A stretch of DNA of 64,000 bases. Source: Lonicera japonica (Eukaryota > Streptophyta > Magnoliopsida > Dipsacales > Caprifoliaceae). A program made the position numbers and the translations under genes. Shown here piece by piece: positions 48,001-59,779 of this stretch (its first letter is position 1; every line of letters starts with the position of its first letter). The notes under the pieces were generated by a model. The model worked only from the letters and a program-made list of their open reading frames with translations. It was not told the DNA's origin and did no database searches. The stretch lies in NCBI GenBank assembly GCA_021464415.1, contig CM038470.1:7638394-7702393 (forward strand). Reading direction: 5' to 3'.

Positions 48001-51000
48001 ATGGAAACCAGAGCTTCAAAAAGGAGAAAGCTGATTTTACTGGAGGAAAACGAGAGAAAAGAGAGAGAAAGAGATCGGATCAGTGATCTACCAGATGCAT
48101 TACTCCATCATATTCTCTCCTTCTTCCCTGTCCACTTAATCGCACAAACTAGCATTCTCTCCAAGCGATTCAGATATCTATGGTACTCGTACCCCTCTCT
48201 AGATTTCTCCACTATTCAATGCAAAATCCCAATCGACCGCACACAATCTCTATCTCCAAAACGCCTCCATTATCTCAAAGCCAAATTTATGGATTTTCTA
48301 CCCACTATTCTCTCCAAACGGAACCAGCAATCCAACATTAAATCCTTTCGCCTCAAAGGTAACACATGCATCACTTTGCCTTGTTTGTATGATTCGATTC
48401 GAGGCCTCGTTAAAAACAGCATTGAAGAACTTGACCTTGATGTTTTCATTATCAATCACTTTGATTTGCCTCGTTGCCTTTTCGCCTGTGAATCTCTTAG
48501 GGTTCTAACTCTGAAACCGAACAATCCCAATTTGAATCCACAATCCCCAAATTTCGTCAACTTTAGGTTCCCAACATCCTATGTTATAGCTTCATCAGGT
48601 CTTCAATCCCTCCACACACTATCCCTAACTCGTGTACATTTTATCAAGTGTAATTCGATTGATGATCTGTTTTCGGATTCGAGTTTCCCCCATTTAAAGA
48701 AACTCTACTTGAAGAATTGTAAAGGGATTCCTCTTCTCAACATTAGCTGCCCGGTTTTAGAAAACTTGGAGCTGGATAGTATGCAATTGAATGGGTTGGG
48801 TGTTTACGGTACTAAATTAGAGATGTTGGGAGTGATTAGGTGCTTTAAGAATTATAGTAATCAGAATTGGGTAAAGATTATAGCTCCGCAGTTGAGGAAC
48901 TTTCATTGGGAGTATAATGCCATTACGGAGAAGTGTTTGATTAATAGCTTCACTGCATTGCATAAGGGGATCATTTATTTTCTTAATGAAAGGCTGAGCG
49001 CGACTAAACTTCGTAGTGCTGCTTATCTTGTGTGCGTGTTTTCTTTTGCTAAGCACATGTTTGTTGGAAGCCTTGTTGTTGAGGTCAGTTCCTCTATTCT
49101 GTTCTGTTTAGAAGTTGCAGATGTTGTTGTGTACTTTTGATTGATTTCTATTTGATGAATATAAAGTAAAAGCTCTCTACTTGAGGGACCATAGTAGTAT
49201 TTGCTATGTGAAGATATAGGAAGAAGGAAATTGATGATGTAAGGGTCTTAACTTTGTGTAATAATACACCAACTAATCTTTTGTCAAACTTTGTGGATCA
49301 AATAAAGTGATCCACATGCATTAATTAATACTCCCTCTGTCATAGATTAAGAGTTTTAGTTTGAAAATTAAGATTGTTATGAACTTTCATTGTTACTCAT
49401 CACGTGAAGGGATGGGAATGGGCTTAGTTTTAAGCTGTTTATAGCGCATGCCGCATGGTTAGTTTGTGTATATTGTATCAATTATAGAAATGAGGCTCGC
49501 AATATGTGATGTCCCAAAGGGAAAATAGGCGATCTTAGTTTGAGACGTCCTAAAAGGAAAAGAGGGACTCTTGATTAGAGATGGAGGAGTATTTAGGGTG
49601 ACCCACGGACCAATTAACTTCTACACTTCATGATTCGTGCTAGAAATTTGATGAAAAATAAGTTGGTCAATTTATCATCTTTTCTATTTTATGTGGGTTT
49701 AATGGGATACTTTTTGTGTCAAAACTAAAGCTATATGTATTATCACATGCTCATATTTTAAGCACAAATTACACATTTCTCTTTCCTTGTCACATTTTTG
49801 TTTTTATGGATTTTTGAACCACTTCATTGTTTAATTGTTATCTACAACATTTTTGAGTTTTATCTCCAAGAAGTTATGAGTAACTGACCCTCATGGTCAT
49901 TACCGGAAAGGGTATATACACTCAATCTTATACTTCCAGAGTTCTTGTTATCCTTTTAGTTGATTTTGTATTTTAGCGCTAAAAGAAGTTGAAAAATAAA
50001 ACTATATTTTTATAAAACATAGGCTAGTGTAAAAGAAAACCTTTTAGTTGATATCCGAACTAATTCCATTTTCTGTATTTGAATGAGTAAGATGAATGAA
50101 AGCAAAAAATCAATTGTCAAACGATTCAATTCGACATATCAGTTATTTGCATTCTACTGCATATCTGTATAACTAACATATGAATAATTCATATGGCTGT
50201 AGCTACTTTCAGAAATAGATGAGACAGGTAGTCTTCCAATATCGTTCAGTAACTTAATAACGTTGGAGTTGCACACTGGCTTGAACAAGAGTGATATCCC
50301 CGGAATAGCGTGCCTGCTCAGAAGTTGCCCAGTGCTCAACAAGCTCACTATTGTTATCAAGAATTATTACAGGACAGGAAGTTCTGTGAGTGCTCCATAC
50401 AATAATGATCTTACAACTCACGTCTTCCTAATTTTTATTGTTATTTATATACCGCAAATGTCAGTCCTCTCTATCATAGGCTGTATTCCTTTTGAAGGGG
50501 GGAAAACCGTACTCAAGAACAGCAAAAGTCCTAAAGATGAGTACAAAAGTTTTTGAGTAATGACAAAGTAATCAACTTCATGGTCCTAATGATGTGTCAA
50601 GTGTATTTTTTCTCTTTTTAAGTAAACCCCCCACACTGACAAATGCAATTCCTAGCACATCATTGGGTTACATATAATTTGGTGTTTTAAAGGTTGGATT
50701 ATGGCCAAACCCCCTGGATACTCCTGTGTCTTTGGAATGATTTGATCCATTTATTAAACTTATGTTTCACAATGTAGGGTAAACAAAAATAAAATTTAAC
50801 TTTCACTCTCGAACTTTAAGCAGGGTGCAAGTAAATATTCAATTCAAAGGTGAAAACTTCAAACTACACTATCATTCTCAAGGAACACAAAAGCGCACCT
50901 AAAATCATTCTTGGGTGGGAGAAATTAGGAAAAGATTGACATATGATACATGTACACACATATATATGTATTATACATGGTGAATGTTCAAGTTACACCG

Positions 51001-51882
51001 GTGTAAGATTAAAAAGTTTTACACCCGTCCATAACTTTTTCTCTGATTCATAATTTATCAATTCAACCGTCAGATAAACTATTTTTTATTATGTTTATCA
51101 GCATGCAAAGTTTCAAATCAATCCGATGTTTGTATCCATATAATCATTATACTTTTTTTTACTTAGTTTTTGTAAGGTTCATAATTCAATATATAACATG
51201 ACTATGATAAGGGACTTCTGCATCTTCGATAAGTTTAATTTTTTGCATGCTTCTTTGAGATGTTATCACTTACTAATTGAACTGCTAGATTGATAGATTA
51301 TGAAATTGAGGAAAACTTTAGGTTACTTGAACCTTCCCCATTATACATATTTATTCAAGAAATATAGAGAAATGATACATTCATGTAGTCCTGCTATTTG
51401 AGAGGGTAGAATGTACCATATTAGTTCCAAATGGCACTGCTGATTAGATCAGTAAATGGCATCTTTCACACTCTTTTGTGTTTAGAACCACGGTATGCAT
51501 TCATAAAAGGGTTGTATAAAGTTAAACTATATACTCGTTATATGTTTATTTTATTATTCATTGTTGATTTCAGAGATGGAACAAAGACCTGCTGGATAAT
51601 TCGAATTTCACCGAAGAACAATATTGGGAATCTCAAAGTATATCTTTGAAGTCGTTACACCAACACTTAAAGGTGGTAAACATTAAGGTATGCGGGGATG
51701 AAATATATGAAAGCGCATTCGAATTAGTAAAGTTTTTCCTCAGTCATGGGATTATGTTGAACGAAATGATCTTAAGTTCGGAAAACAGTCTTCTTGATCC
51801 TCTTCTCTGGAGGAAACAATTTGGCTCGCAAATAATGGAGTTTCCAAAGGCATCTGCTGATGTTAAAGTCGTTTATGTGTAA
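48001..51882 (+). CDS. F-box/LRR/FBD protein, gene E (524 aa, three exons)
   Basis: Exons 48001-49083 (361 codons), 50203-50385 (61) and 51574-51882 (102 plus stop), all phase 0. Donors are GTCAGT and GTGAGT; acceptors are GGCTGTAG and GATTTCAG. A basic N-terminus (SKRRK, residues 6-10) may be a nuclear signal. The F-box spans about residues 26-66 (RISDLPDALLHHILSFFP, then RFRYLWYSYPSLDF). LRRs run to about residue 330 (LKKLYLKNCKGIPLLNI, LENLELDSM). Exon 3 carries an FBD domain with the EEQYWES motif and LVKFFLSHGIMLNEMIL. It is an expected SCF substrate receptor with unknown target. It is clearly more distant from B and D than they are from each other. Both introns contain a MITE. Confidence 0.88.
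49331..49589. mobile_element. Stowaway-like MITE in intron 1 of gene E
   Basis: The left end is CTCCCTCTGTCATAGATTAA and the right end, inverted, is CTCCTCCATCTCTAATCAAG. TA flanks both sides. 259 bp, no coding capacity. Confidence 0.75.
50979..51339. mobile_element. 361-bp MULE-type MITE in intron 2 of gene E
   Basis: The ends GGTGAATGTTCAAGTTACAC and, inverted, GGGGAAGGTTCAAGTAACC carry matching inner blocks (AATTGATAAATTATGAAT). ATTATACAT flanks it exactly (50970-50978 and 51340-51348), a 9-bp duplication typical of Mutator-like elements. Confidence 0.88.
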
Positions 51883-52380
51883 GTTTTTTTTTTATTTTTG
51901 GAAAATGTTCGAACTCAACTAAGGAAGCTTTTAGCTTAAACAATTTAGATAGTAGTTAGCCGTAGAAGAGGAAATGGTGCCTCCTTTCGGTAAATTGTGG
52001 AATGGTACTTATTGGTTTTTACTTCCTTGTGAATGAGATTTTTATATTCAGCTTGCTTCGATTTTAATTTTTGTTTAAATGTTGCATAAATTTCCATACA
52101 TTTTCTCAACTGAGTTTCAACCAACTTGTGCTTGAAACATGTAATGGAACTCTTAATTTGTTTGAGATGGTAGGAGCATTGAAGCTGTTATAATATTGTC
52201 TTCCTTGCTTTGCAAGGCATCTCTAACAAGAAAGTATTTTATGTGTAACCCCTTTTATGCAGCTCTAGTTATTAACATGCAATGATCTTGAAAGCTAAAG
52301 CAGGGCGAGCGACAAGTAAAATATACACCAAACGTACCAGTAAAGGAAAAATAATATAAAAAACAAAATTAGTGTATTTC
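51883..52380. other. 3' flank of gene E
   Basis: Probably contains the 3' untranslated region. No further gene. Confidence 0.4.
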
Positions 52381-52407
52381 CATCATCATCATCATCATCA
52401 TCATCAT
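52381..52407 (+). repeat. (CAT)n microsatellite
   Basis: Nine CAT triplets. Confidence 0.9.
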
Positions 52408-52459
52408 TATTCATGAAAGTAATGTATCAATATAAATGGTGTATATATATATACTTACT

Positions 52460-52830
52460 GGGGGAGGATCTTAAGAGGACCAATTTTGTTGTCTTTAAAT
52501 GTGGACCAATCATTTTGAGGTGGCAAATAAATGAATTTTTTGATGAAACTTGGCGAATATGATCTTCATGATTAGTAGATCACCTCTACCAAATTTTGTC
52601 GAAAAATTCAATCGATAAGAGGGTTAGCTAAAAAAATGATATATATGTGTGTTTCTAACCGTTAAAATTTAAGATGTTTAAATAACTCACTTCTCGGTTG
52701 AATTTTTCGATAAAATTTGGTGGAGATGATCTACTGATCATGGAGATCATCTTCACCAAGTTTCATAAAAAAAATCATCCGTTTACTCTCTCAAAATGAT
52801 GGGTCCGCATTTAAGGACCAAATATGTTAT
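52460..52830. mobile_element. Fold-back (long inverted repeat) element
   Basis: The two halves are inverted copies of each other over about 160 bases: GAGGACCAATTTTGTTG to AATTCAATCGATAAGAGGG on the left and its counterpart ending AAGGACCAAATATG on the right. It shares its core with 44340-44495. No target duplication was found; the left side abuts a TA run. Confidence 0.75.
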
Positions 52831-53077
52831 GTGCCTCGATATAGATCAAAACCTAAAGTTTTAAAAAGAAATTAGTAGACAATTTACAGTTTTTAGAAGA
52901 AACTTTACTTTGAAAGATGGTGTTGAAAACTTGTAGATTATTGCTAAAATTTGGCATCAGACTGATAATTTCTTTTTTAGCTAGTAGCGTTCAGTCCAGA
53001 TTATAGACGCTTTTTTCTTGATATTCTAAGTTTAGTATCTGAATTGACTTGCAAATATGTGTTCCCAAAAATGAATA

Positions 53078-53415
53078 CTCCCTCCGTCCCACGAAAATAG
53101 ATCCATTTTTTTTCACACAGATTAAGAAACTTCATTTAATGTAATTGAAACTATAATTTTTTTTTTCACAATTTTCCTATTATACCCTCATTTACTTTCT
53201 TTCTATAATGAATACATTGGGTTGAAATCACATGCTCCGAGAAAATGTGAGGGAAATTTTGGAATTGATTACTCTTTTGGAGTTGATAACAATGTAATTA
53301 AATAAGGGTATATTAGGAAAAATGAAATTGTAGTGAATTCTTTAAAAAGCAAGTGGTCTATAATTTGGGATGGATAAAAATGAAAAATGAGTCTATCTTT
53401 GTGGGACGGAGGGAG
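53078..53415. mobile_element. Stowaway MITE, 338 bp
   Basis: The terminal repeats CTCCCTCCGTCCCAC and GTGGGACGGAGGGAG are the classic Stowaway (Tc1/mariner) ends. The target duplication TA is present on both sides. No coding capacity. Confidence 0.95.
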
Positions 53416-53837
53416 TATTAGGCTTGCAAAGAAGTCTTTTGATGTCTGTCTTTGCAGTTGTTAATCTTTTCATCTTAAATCTAGTTTGAATTTTAGATTT
53501 TGAAGATACATTCTTTTCAACATAAAAAATGATTATTAATAAATTTATGTATTGTTGTGCTACATTGATTATTAATTTCGTAAAATACAATACATTGATT
53601 ATGTATCTATCTATTAACCTATTTTGTGCTCTATCATTATTGTTTTTAAGTAAAAATAAACAAGTTATTAGGGTTGAAAATCATAACTTCAAGGTTATTA
53701 AATAACGATTCTAACTAGTATTTAAATCATTTTTTGCCAAGTCAACAATAATTTGGAGAAAAACACCCCTTCTATAATAGACTATACATTTGTAATTATT
53801 ATATTCATTTTTTAGATTGCAAATGCCATACCATCTC

Positions 53838-55450
53838 TAGGCTAAAGTTGTTAATGGGAGTAAACCTCTATGGGCTAAAGTTTTGAAACAAAAATACATC
53901 TCCAAAAATCCCAAATCTTGGAAAAAGAATAAAAAAGCTTCCCCTATGTGGAAGTGTATTTACAGTAACAAAGATTTCCTCCACAAAAACTTCAAGTGGG
54001 GTGGTTGGGAATGGTGAAAATATATCTTTTTAGGAGGATAATTGGGTTGGTTCTTTGACTCTCAGCGAAAATGGCATTATGGGAGATAACAGTATGAGGG
54101 TGGCTGATGTTATAAATCCTAATGGTTCTTGGAATGTGAACCCACTTACTGGTTTGGTCCCAATAGACAAAATTGGTGATATTCTCAATGTTTCTTTTCC
54201 CAACTCTTCTTCTGGGGTGGATACGGTGGCAAGGAAAGGAAGTGGAGCAGGAAAATTCTTTGTGGGGAGTAGTTACCAGCTTATTATCAAAGATAAAATG
54301 GAGGGGAAGGCGAACCAACAAAATTGGAAATGGCTTTGGAAACTTAAACTCCCCTTCAGAATTCTTCATTTCCTTGGGCTCCTTAAGCAAAGGAAAATCC
54401 TCACCAATAAAGCATGTTTAAAAAGAGGATTAGGCATGATGACCTGTGTAAATTGTGCTCTCAACAAGAAGATGAAAATCATATTTTTTAAAATTGCCGG
54501 GTCACTATAAAAATTTGGAATGCTATCAACTCACACTTCCTCACTAATTTTGCAAATGAACCTTTTAAAGTGTGGCTTAAAAGTAATCCTAAACTTCATG
54601 CTAGTTACCATTCCACAAGTCCCATTTGGAACTCCCTGTTTGCTGCGACCTTATGGAGTATATGGAAAGGGAGGAATGATTACCAATTTAATGATCGTCC
54701 TATTAATCATGATCATGTAGCTACCAAAAGCCAGATCTTTGCTTGTGATATTAATAAGGCTTTTGATAATTGCATGGATAGGATTAATAGCACTGATATT
54801 AGATTAATTAAATGGCAATTTCCTAATGCAGGTACCCTTAAAATCAACATGGATGGGAGTCTCGGGCAAAGAGAAAGGGGCAGCTTTAGTGGTTTAATTA
54901 GAGATGACCAAGGAAAATGGGTCGAAGGATTTTGCGGAAATATCTGCTGGTCCACAGTTATTAAAGCTGAACTTTGGGCAATTCGTTACGCGCTCCACCT
55001 TTGTGAAGATAAAAACTGGGAAGGGGTCCAAGTTGAAATGGACTGCCTTACGGCAATGAAACTCATCACAGGGGATATAAATGATGATCACTATCCGGAC
55101 AAGGTCCTCATTGAGGACTGCATAAAACATATGAATATAGTGGTGATTCATGTGCTAAAATAGGCAAAAAAATGCGCGGACAAATTTGCAAAAATTGAAT
55201 GAGAGCAAGGAGAAAGACTGGTCCGAATGTTGGTGCCTCCAGAGGATTTGATTGAAGATTTAAGAGCAGATCAAATGGAACAATGTTTGAAAGGGGAATG
55301 TGACACCCCTGGTCTACTCAGTGTTGCTGTGCTTCTTCAGATGTTTATTTTTGTTCATAACTTTCTGAAAAGTCTGTGGCTTTGTTGCTTTGCTTCTGGG
55401 TTATTTTCTGTTGTGTTTTTTCTGTTTCCTGTTGTTCACCAAAAAAATTT
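53838..55450 (+). mobile_element. 5'-truncated LINE (L1-type) with 11-bp target duplication
   Basis: CATACCATCTC flanks it exactly (53827-53837 and 55451-55461). It holds the 3' part of ORF2: a zinc-binding reverse-transcriptase linker (WKWLWKLKLPFRILHF, then a cysteine region near 54445-54490 in another frame) and a plant RNase H-like domain at 54570-55163. It ends with a T-rich tail and a short A run (55441-55447). The 5' truncation and variable-length duplication are usual for target-primed reverse transcription. Confidence 0.92.
53850..55310 (+). pseudogene. LINE ORF2 fragment: zf-RVT and RNase H-like domains
   Basis: The frame starts as KPLWAKVLKQKYISKN, shifts near 54010, continues to about 54440, shifts again, then runs openly at 54570-55163. 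The RNase H-like part includes GTLKINMDGSLGQRERG (the family's first catalytic aspartate), GLIRDDQGKWVEGF, KAELWAIRYALHL (catalytic glutamate) and VEMDCLTAMKLI (next aspartate). A TAG at 55161-55163 interrupts it, and LVPPEDLIEDLRADQ follows. It is not functional as it stands. Confidence 0.85.
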
Positions 55451-55726
55451 CATACCATCTCGTTAATATATATATATATATATACATGTATCATATATAC
55501 ACATGTACTAATAATTTATGTTGACATGGGTATAATTGTAAAATCTTACATCAATTAATATTGATTTTGTCCAAATCATTAGTTTTGAAAAAAAAAAATG
55601 TCTTTACTGAGTTAATTTTGTTATGCCAGATTATTTATAAAAAAAAGTGATCTTATTAGAGATTTTTCCCTCATTATTCCAATATTTTTACTATTGAATT
55701 TAAGCGCGTACATGCGAATAACGTGT

Positions 55727-56775
55727 CCTGATTCCATCTAGCCCATTAAATTAATAGTTTGGTTCCAATTTAACCATTCCGTTAAAACTCACGGTTATAA
55801 CATAACCGGAGTTGGTCATGTGAGTGTGAATGCATGTGCCACTCACATGACCAACTCTAGGGGCATTTTCGTCCATCTACGTTCCAACAAGTGAAAGATG
55901 ACTTCCCTATGCATTTTCCCTTTAAAAAACAGACTTAAAGCTCAATATATAAACATAGCATCAGAAAATAAAAAAAAAAAAACAAGAAGAAAGAGACGAA
56001 GCAGAAAATAGATGCCCAGAACACATAACATATGCATACAGAAAGTGTGTTTTTATATATATAAAAGGGAAAGAAAGCAAGCAAAGTGTCCCGTCTATTC
56101 TTCCTCTTCGTAGAAGGAAGAAATAGAAAAAGTTCAATCAAAACAAAGCACTTCCCCCAATCCATTTTCTCTCACTTTCTCACTGACCAAACAAGCATTC
56201 ACATAGAACAGAAATTAGAGCTACAATCGAGAACCGTCGTCGTTTCGTAATGCCTGCGAAGAAGCAGTCGTCATTGGAAAATCTCCACGACGATGGCGAT
56301 GAAGAATCTCCTCGGCGGCATAAGCAATTGTGACGTGAGCGAAAAGAAGAACGAGTAGATGAAGAAGAAGAAGAAAGTAACGATGATGATGATGAGGAGG
56401 AGGAGAAGAAGAAGAAGGCAAAGTGTTTTATGCTTGTTTGTTTGTGTTGTACACGTAATTATAGCGTAGATGAATATATGTTTTGGAGCTAAAAAGGATT
56501 TTCCTTTCGTTTATATTCGCTTTGATTTTCCTTTCGATTTGTGGTTCAGTGATTAGTGTGATGATGCCTTCGATACTGACTCGATAAATTCTCTCCTCCC
56601 ACCACAATGTCTCTGATTTTTGTCAATGTTTTTCCTGCATTAGTAGATGGACGGAAATGCCCCTGGAGTTGGTCACATAAGTGGCATGTGACCAGCTCTC
56701 GTTATTTTTTAATCGTGGGTTTTAGGCAGAATGACTAAATTATAACTAAACTATTAATTTAACGAGCTAGATTGA
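55727..56775. mobile_element. Inverted-repeat element with captured gene fragment
   Basis: Left 55731-55873 and the reverse complement of about 56641-56775 align over roughly 140 bases, including ATTAAATTAATAGTTT and GGGGCATTTTCGTCCATCTA (right copy GGGGCATTTCCGTCCATCTA). Each end has a subterminal hairpin; on the left the arms GAGTTGGTCATGTGAGTG and its complement are perfect (55809-55826 and 55840-55857). The interior holds a transcript-like leader and first exon. Layout is Pack-MULE-like, but no clear target duplication was found. Confidence 0.75.
56250..56425 (+). pseudogene. Captured first exon of a charged, probably nuclear protein
   Basis: An ATG at 56250 opens MPAKKQSSLENLHDDGDEES, followed by PRRHKQL and a TGA at 56331-56333. 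The same frame then stays open through RERKEERVDEEEEESNDDDD and a lysine-rich stretch to about 56425. A single in-frame stop thus splits a strongly charged N-terminal region. The preceding 100 bases look like a leader. The parent gene is not identified; it should exist elsewhere in this genome. Confidence 0.4.
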
Positions 56776-57236
56776 ACTAACTTTAATTAAGCTACAAATT
56801 TTAAAGTTTCATAATAATTTAGTAATTAAATGTGATATTTACTCAAACAATTCTTTTGGAGTGAAAAGGAAAAAATAATGTTCCATGAGCAGGCCCACAA
56901 AGCCTGAGCCCTTGGCCCAAACCACATACGCACCAATCCCTGTTCGACCGGCCCACCGTCTAAAACAAATTCTCAATTCGAACCGCGCCAACCAATTCTG
57001 GACATAATTACTTTCATTCTTTTCTGAAATAACACTCCCAGCCTAGCGCGTCCTCAACACATGCACCTAATATGACACCGTACTATCCACCCCAGCACAC
57101 GCGCGTGGCAGCAACAACCTCACTGTAGCATCAAAAAGCTTAGGCCCAGATTTAGTCGCGCCGAACCCCAAGATAATTATAGTGGCCCCTACCAAACACG
57201 TCAATGGTCTAGTAGTCAAGAGGATCAGGTGCGTTT
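56776..57236. other. Intergenic, distal promoter side of the B-box gene
   Basis: Composition becomes less AT-rich from about 56880 towards the gene. No coding sequence was accepted here. Confidence 0.4.
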
Positions 57237-57242
57237 CACGTG
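57237..57242 (+). promoter_or_regulatory. G-box CACGTG upstream of the B-box gene
   Basis: A palindromic CACGTG, context TTTCACGTGGGT, 441 bp before the start codon. G-boxes bind bZIP and bHLH factors in plants; whether it acts here is inference. Confidence 0.45.
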
Positions 57243-57421
57243 GGTCAAATTTCCAGCGTGGACACATCCCTCCGTATAGGCGAATCAGAATCTTTGGAAA
57301 ACCCAACTCAACCTCCACGTAGATGCAACGTCAGCACTCGAGAAAAATATCTTGCCCGAACCAAAGGAAACGAAATGCCCGTCACGAACACCACAGAGCC
57401 TCTTGTTCTCCCACGAACCGA

Positions 57422-57427
57422 CACGTG
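57422..57427 (+). promoter_or_regulatory. G-box/ABRE core CACGTG upstream of the B-box gene
   Basis: Context GACACGTGGCAA, a strong ABRE-like G-box, 256 bp before the start codon. Together with the 57237 site it suggests light or ABA control, as inference. Confidence 0.5.
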
Positions 57428-57682
57428 GCAACCTGATTGACCATTAAACTCAGGCTGTGAAGGTGTGTAGTTGACACACGAAGTTTAGGCATGAACAATT
57501 CGAATTTATCTTTCATTTAAAATGACTATTTTACCCCTATTGCATAGCCACTAACGTAAAGGTAAATTGTTGATATAACGGAGGAGAGGGCCTCTTTCAA
57601 TTTTAGCTTTTGCAGATATTGTTTCTTCTTCTTTTTGCTTTGGAAGTTGCAGAAGAGAGAGAAAATCTCGGAAATTGTGAAG

Positions 57683-58794
57683 ATGAAGAAGAGCTGTGAG
57701 CTCTGTAAGTCTCAGGCCAGGATCTACTGCGAATCGGACCAGGCTAGCTTATGCTGGAACTGCGATGCGAAGGTTCACTCCGCGAACTTTCTGGTAGCTA
57801 GGCATTCGAGGAGTCTTCTCTGCCATGTTTGTCAGTTGCCGACGGCATGGAATGCTTGCGGTGATAAACTCGGACGGACGGTATCTGTGTGTGAGCGTTG
57901 TGTTGAGGGTTGCGATGGAATGAAGGTCGATGAGAGATGTACAATTGAGGAAGAAGGCCACGGAGGTAACGATGATGTAATTGATGCCGAAGGAGATTAC
58001 GACGATGATGATGAAGATCAGAATGATGATGAGATCGATGTAGATGCGGATGAAGATGAAGATGAAGATGAAGAGAATCAAGTGGTTCCGTGGTCATCTA
58101 CGTCGCTTCCACCTTCTGCAAGCTCGTCTAGTAATGGAGAGTCTACGAGCAGATTTTCTGTCGGTGACGATGTCTCGTCGAAGAGAATGCGTGAGAATTT
58201 TGCAGATCTTTGTTCCAATGTATGTATAGATGTTCTTTCCCTTTTAAATTACTTTGATGTTTCCCTTTGTTGTTTGAATGCCTATAGATCTTGCTATATT
58301 TTTGCTTAATCCTTGCAAAGTAATTTTTTTAAATTGATTAGTTCAAATCCGAATGGTTTTCTTCGTCCGGTCAAATCTCACTTTCAACACGATCATATAA
58401 ATATCTAAACGTTGATCTTTATTTTGAATGAGATCACACTTATGAGGCTAAACGTTGACGATTTAATGTTTTTTCTAATCAGGATGATCTCGAATGCTCT
58501 TCTTCACAACTCAACAATCAAGCGATACCACCAGAGCTTGTGCCGGATCGGTCTACTGTAGTGGCTGAATTAGTCTTCATTGACTCGTCAATGAGGCCTT
58601 CCAAAGTTCGAAAAATTGAACCGAACCGATGTAGTAATTTTCAACATATGGCGGCCGATTCAAGATCTCTGGGACTCGTTGAGTCGCTAAAGAGACTCCA
58701 TCAGCAAGACATGAACTCGGGTGACAACGCAAGGCCGGCCATCTGTCCGAGGACTGAGTTTTCGGTCGATTTCAGTTTGGCTAGGGCTCTGTAG
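57683..58794 (+). CDS. B-box zinc-finger protein (282 aa, two exons)
   Basis: Exon 1 is 57683-58219 (179 codons) with donor GTATGT. Exon 2 is 58483-58794 (103 codons plus stop) after CTAATCAG; the join is phase 0. The ATG at 57683 is chosen because the B-box follows at once. Zinc ligands are C5, C8, C16, D19, C24, C27, H32 and H41 (CELCKSQARIYCESDQASLC). A second cysteine cluster (C47, C50, C59, C70, C73) looks like a partial second B-box. Residues 97-131 are almost all D and E. Later come a serine-rich part and the C-terminus FSVDFSLARAL. There is no CCT domain. In sequence style it is like the Arabidopsis BBX28/BBX29 group, which act as nuclear cofactors in light signalling; this assignment is from memory of the family and not certain. 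Confidence 0.88.
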
Positions 58795-59268
58795 CCGTGA
58801 TCTGATTAACTTCCTCCTATTTGCTAACAACAGTGTCTTCATTTGGTAGGTTGAAATCTTAATTAGCTTGGATTAAACGGATATTTTGTACTTAATTTCA
58901 GTTTTAGTTGTTGTGTCCAATTACTTATGATACCTGATGGATCAGGTTTAGGTGTGGGGTGGGTTTGTTCCCCACTATCCTCTCTGATTTCTTACCCTTT
59001 ACTATTAATTGTAACTTTGTGAGTGAAAAATCTGTCAAGGGATAGTATACCTGTAAGCATAGTATTATGAATGAAATGGTGCTTATGTATGAATTAAATT
59101 AAATTGGTTCTTATTTTTGTAATTAAATTTTTGCAATTTTTGATGAGGTATTTTATTATTTTTGAGTGTGCCAAAATAGAAAATGGCTGGTCCTATTTTC
59201 ACCCCAATTATTGGTTTTACTTTCACCCAAAACTGTTATTAACAATTCTCTTTCCATCTTTAGAACAT
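58795..59268. other. 3' flank of the B-box gene
   Basis: Probable 3' untranslated region; AATGAAA-type poly(A) signals occur near 59068. No further gene. Confidence 0.4.
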
Positions 59269-59735
59269 TTCCCATAGCAATGTGTAAAATTGATGTGTAA
59301 AAATACGTGGACTAATAAATAATTAACATTTGATTGATAAAAAGTTATTTTACATAGAAATTATACACATTCTCATTTTTGTTCCATTGGTTCATTCTTA
59401 TAATCTTGTCTAAAATTATGATGCACCAATTATATGAAACGCATGGAATATATGATATTCAGCATTTTTTATAAATATTTTTTATTTATAATTAAATAAT
59501 CAAAGTGGGCATTGATTTAAAAATTTTAATGAGTAGAATTCAAATATGAAAGTTTTATTATAAAATATATTTTTAATTTCTAATTTCTAATTATACTATT
59601 TTGAAGTTTTTGTAAAAAATTGTAAAGAAAAAATGATGAGGTGGATGTGTAAAATGGATGTATAAAATATACACCTATTTTACACATATTTTACACAAAA
59701 GATGATGTGGTATGTTTTACACAACACCTTTGGAA
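59269..59735. mobile_element. Possible MITE with GTGTAAAA-rich ends
   Basis: The left CCCATAGCAATGTGTAAAA and the inverted right CCAAAGGTGTTGTGTAAAA are similar, and both halves repeat GTGTAAAAT motifs. No target duplication was found. Confidence 0.4.
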
Positions 59736-59779
59736 TACCAAAAGTTATACACAATGTGTAAATTTTACACAAATCTTAT

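Noticed and set aside
56221..56421. Minus-strand frame with a hydrophobic segment resembling a signal peptide
   Set aside because: It is antisense to a charged GAA/GAT-rich exon; its leucine content is the complement of lysine and glutamate codons.
57067..57318. 83-codon open frame on the minus strand
   Set aside because: It has no domain and sits in the promoter region of the B-box gene; GC content explains the lack of stops.
57749..58097. Two open frames on the minus strand, rich in I or H/L
   Set aside because: They are antisense to the acidic repeat of the B-box gene; the composition follows from GAT/GAA codons.
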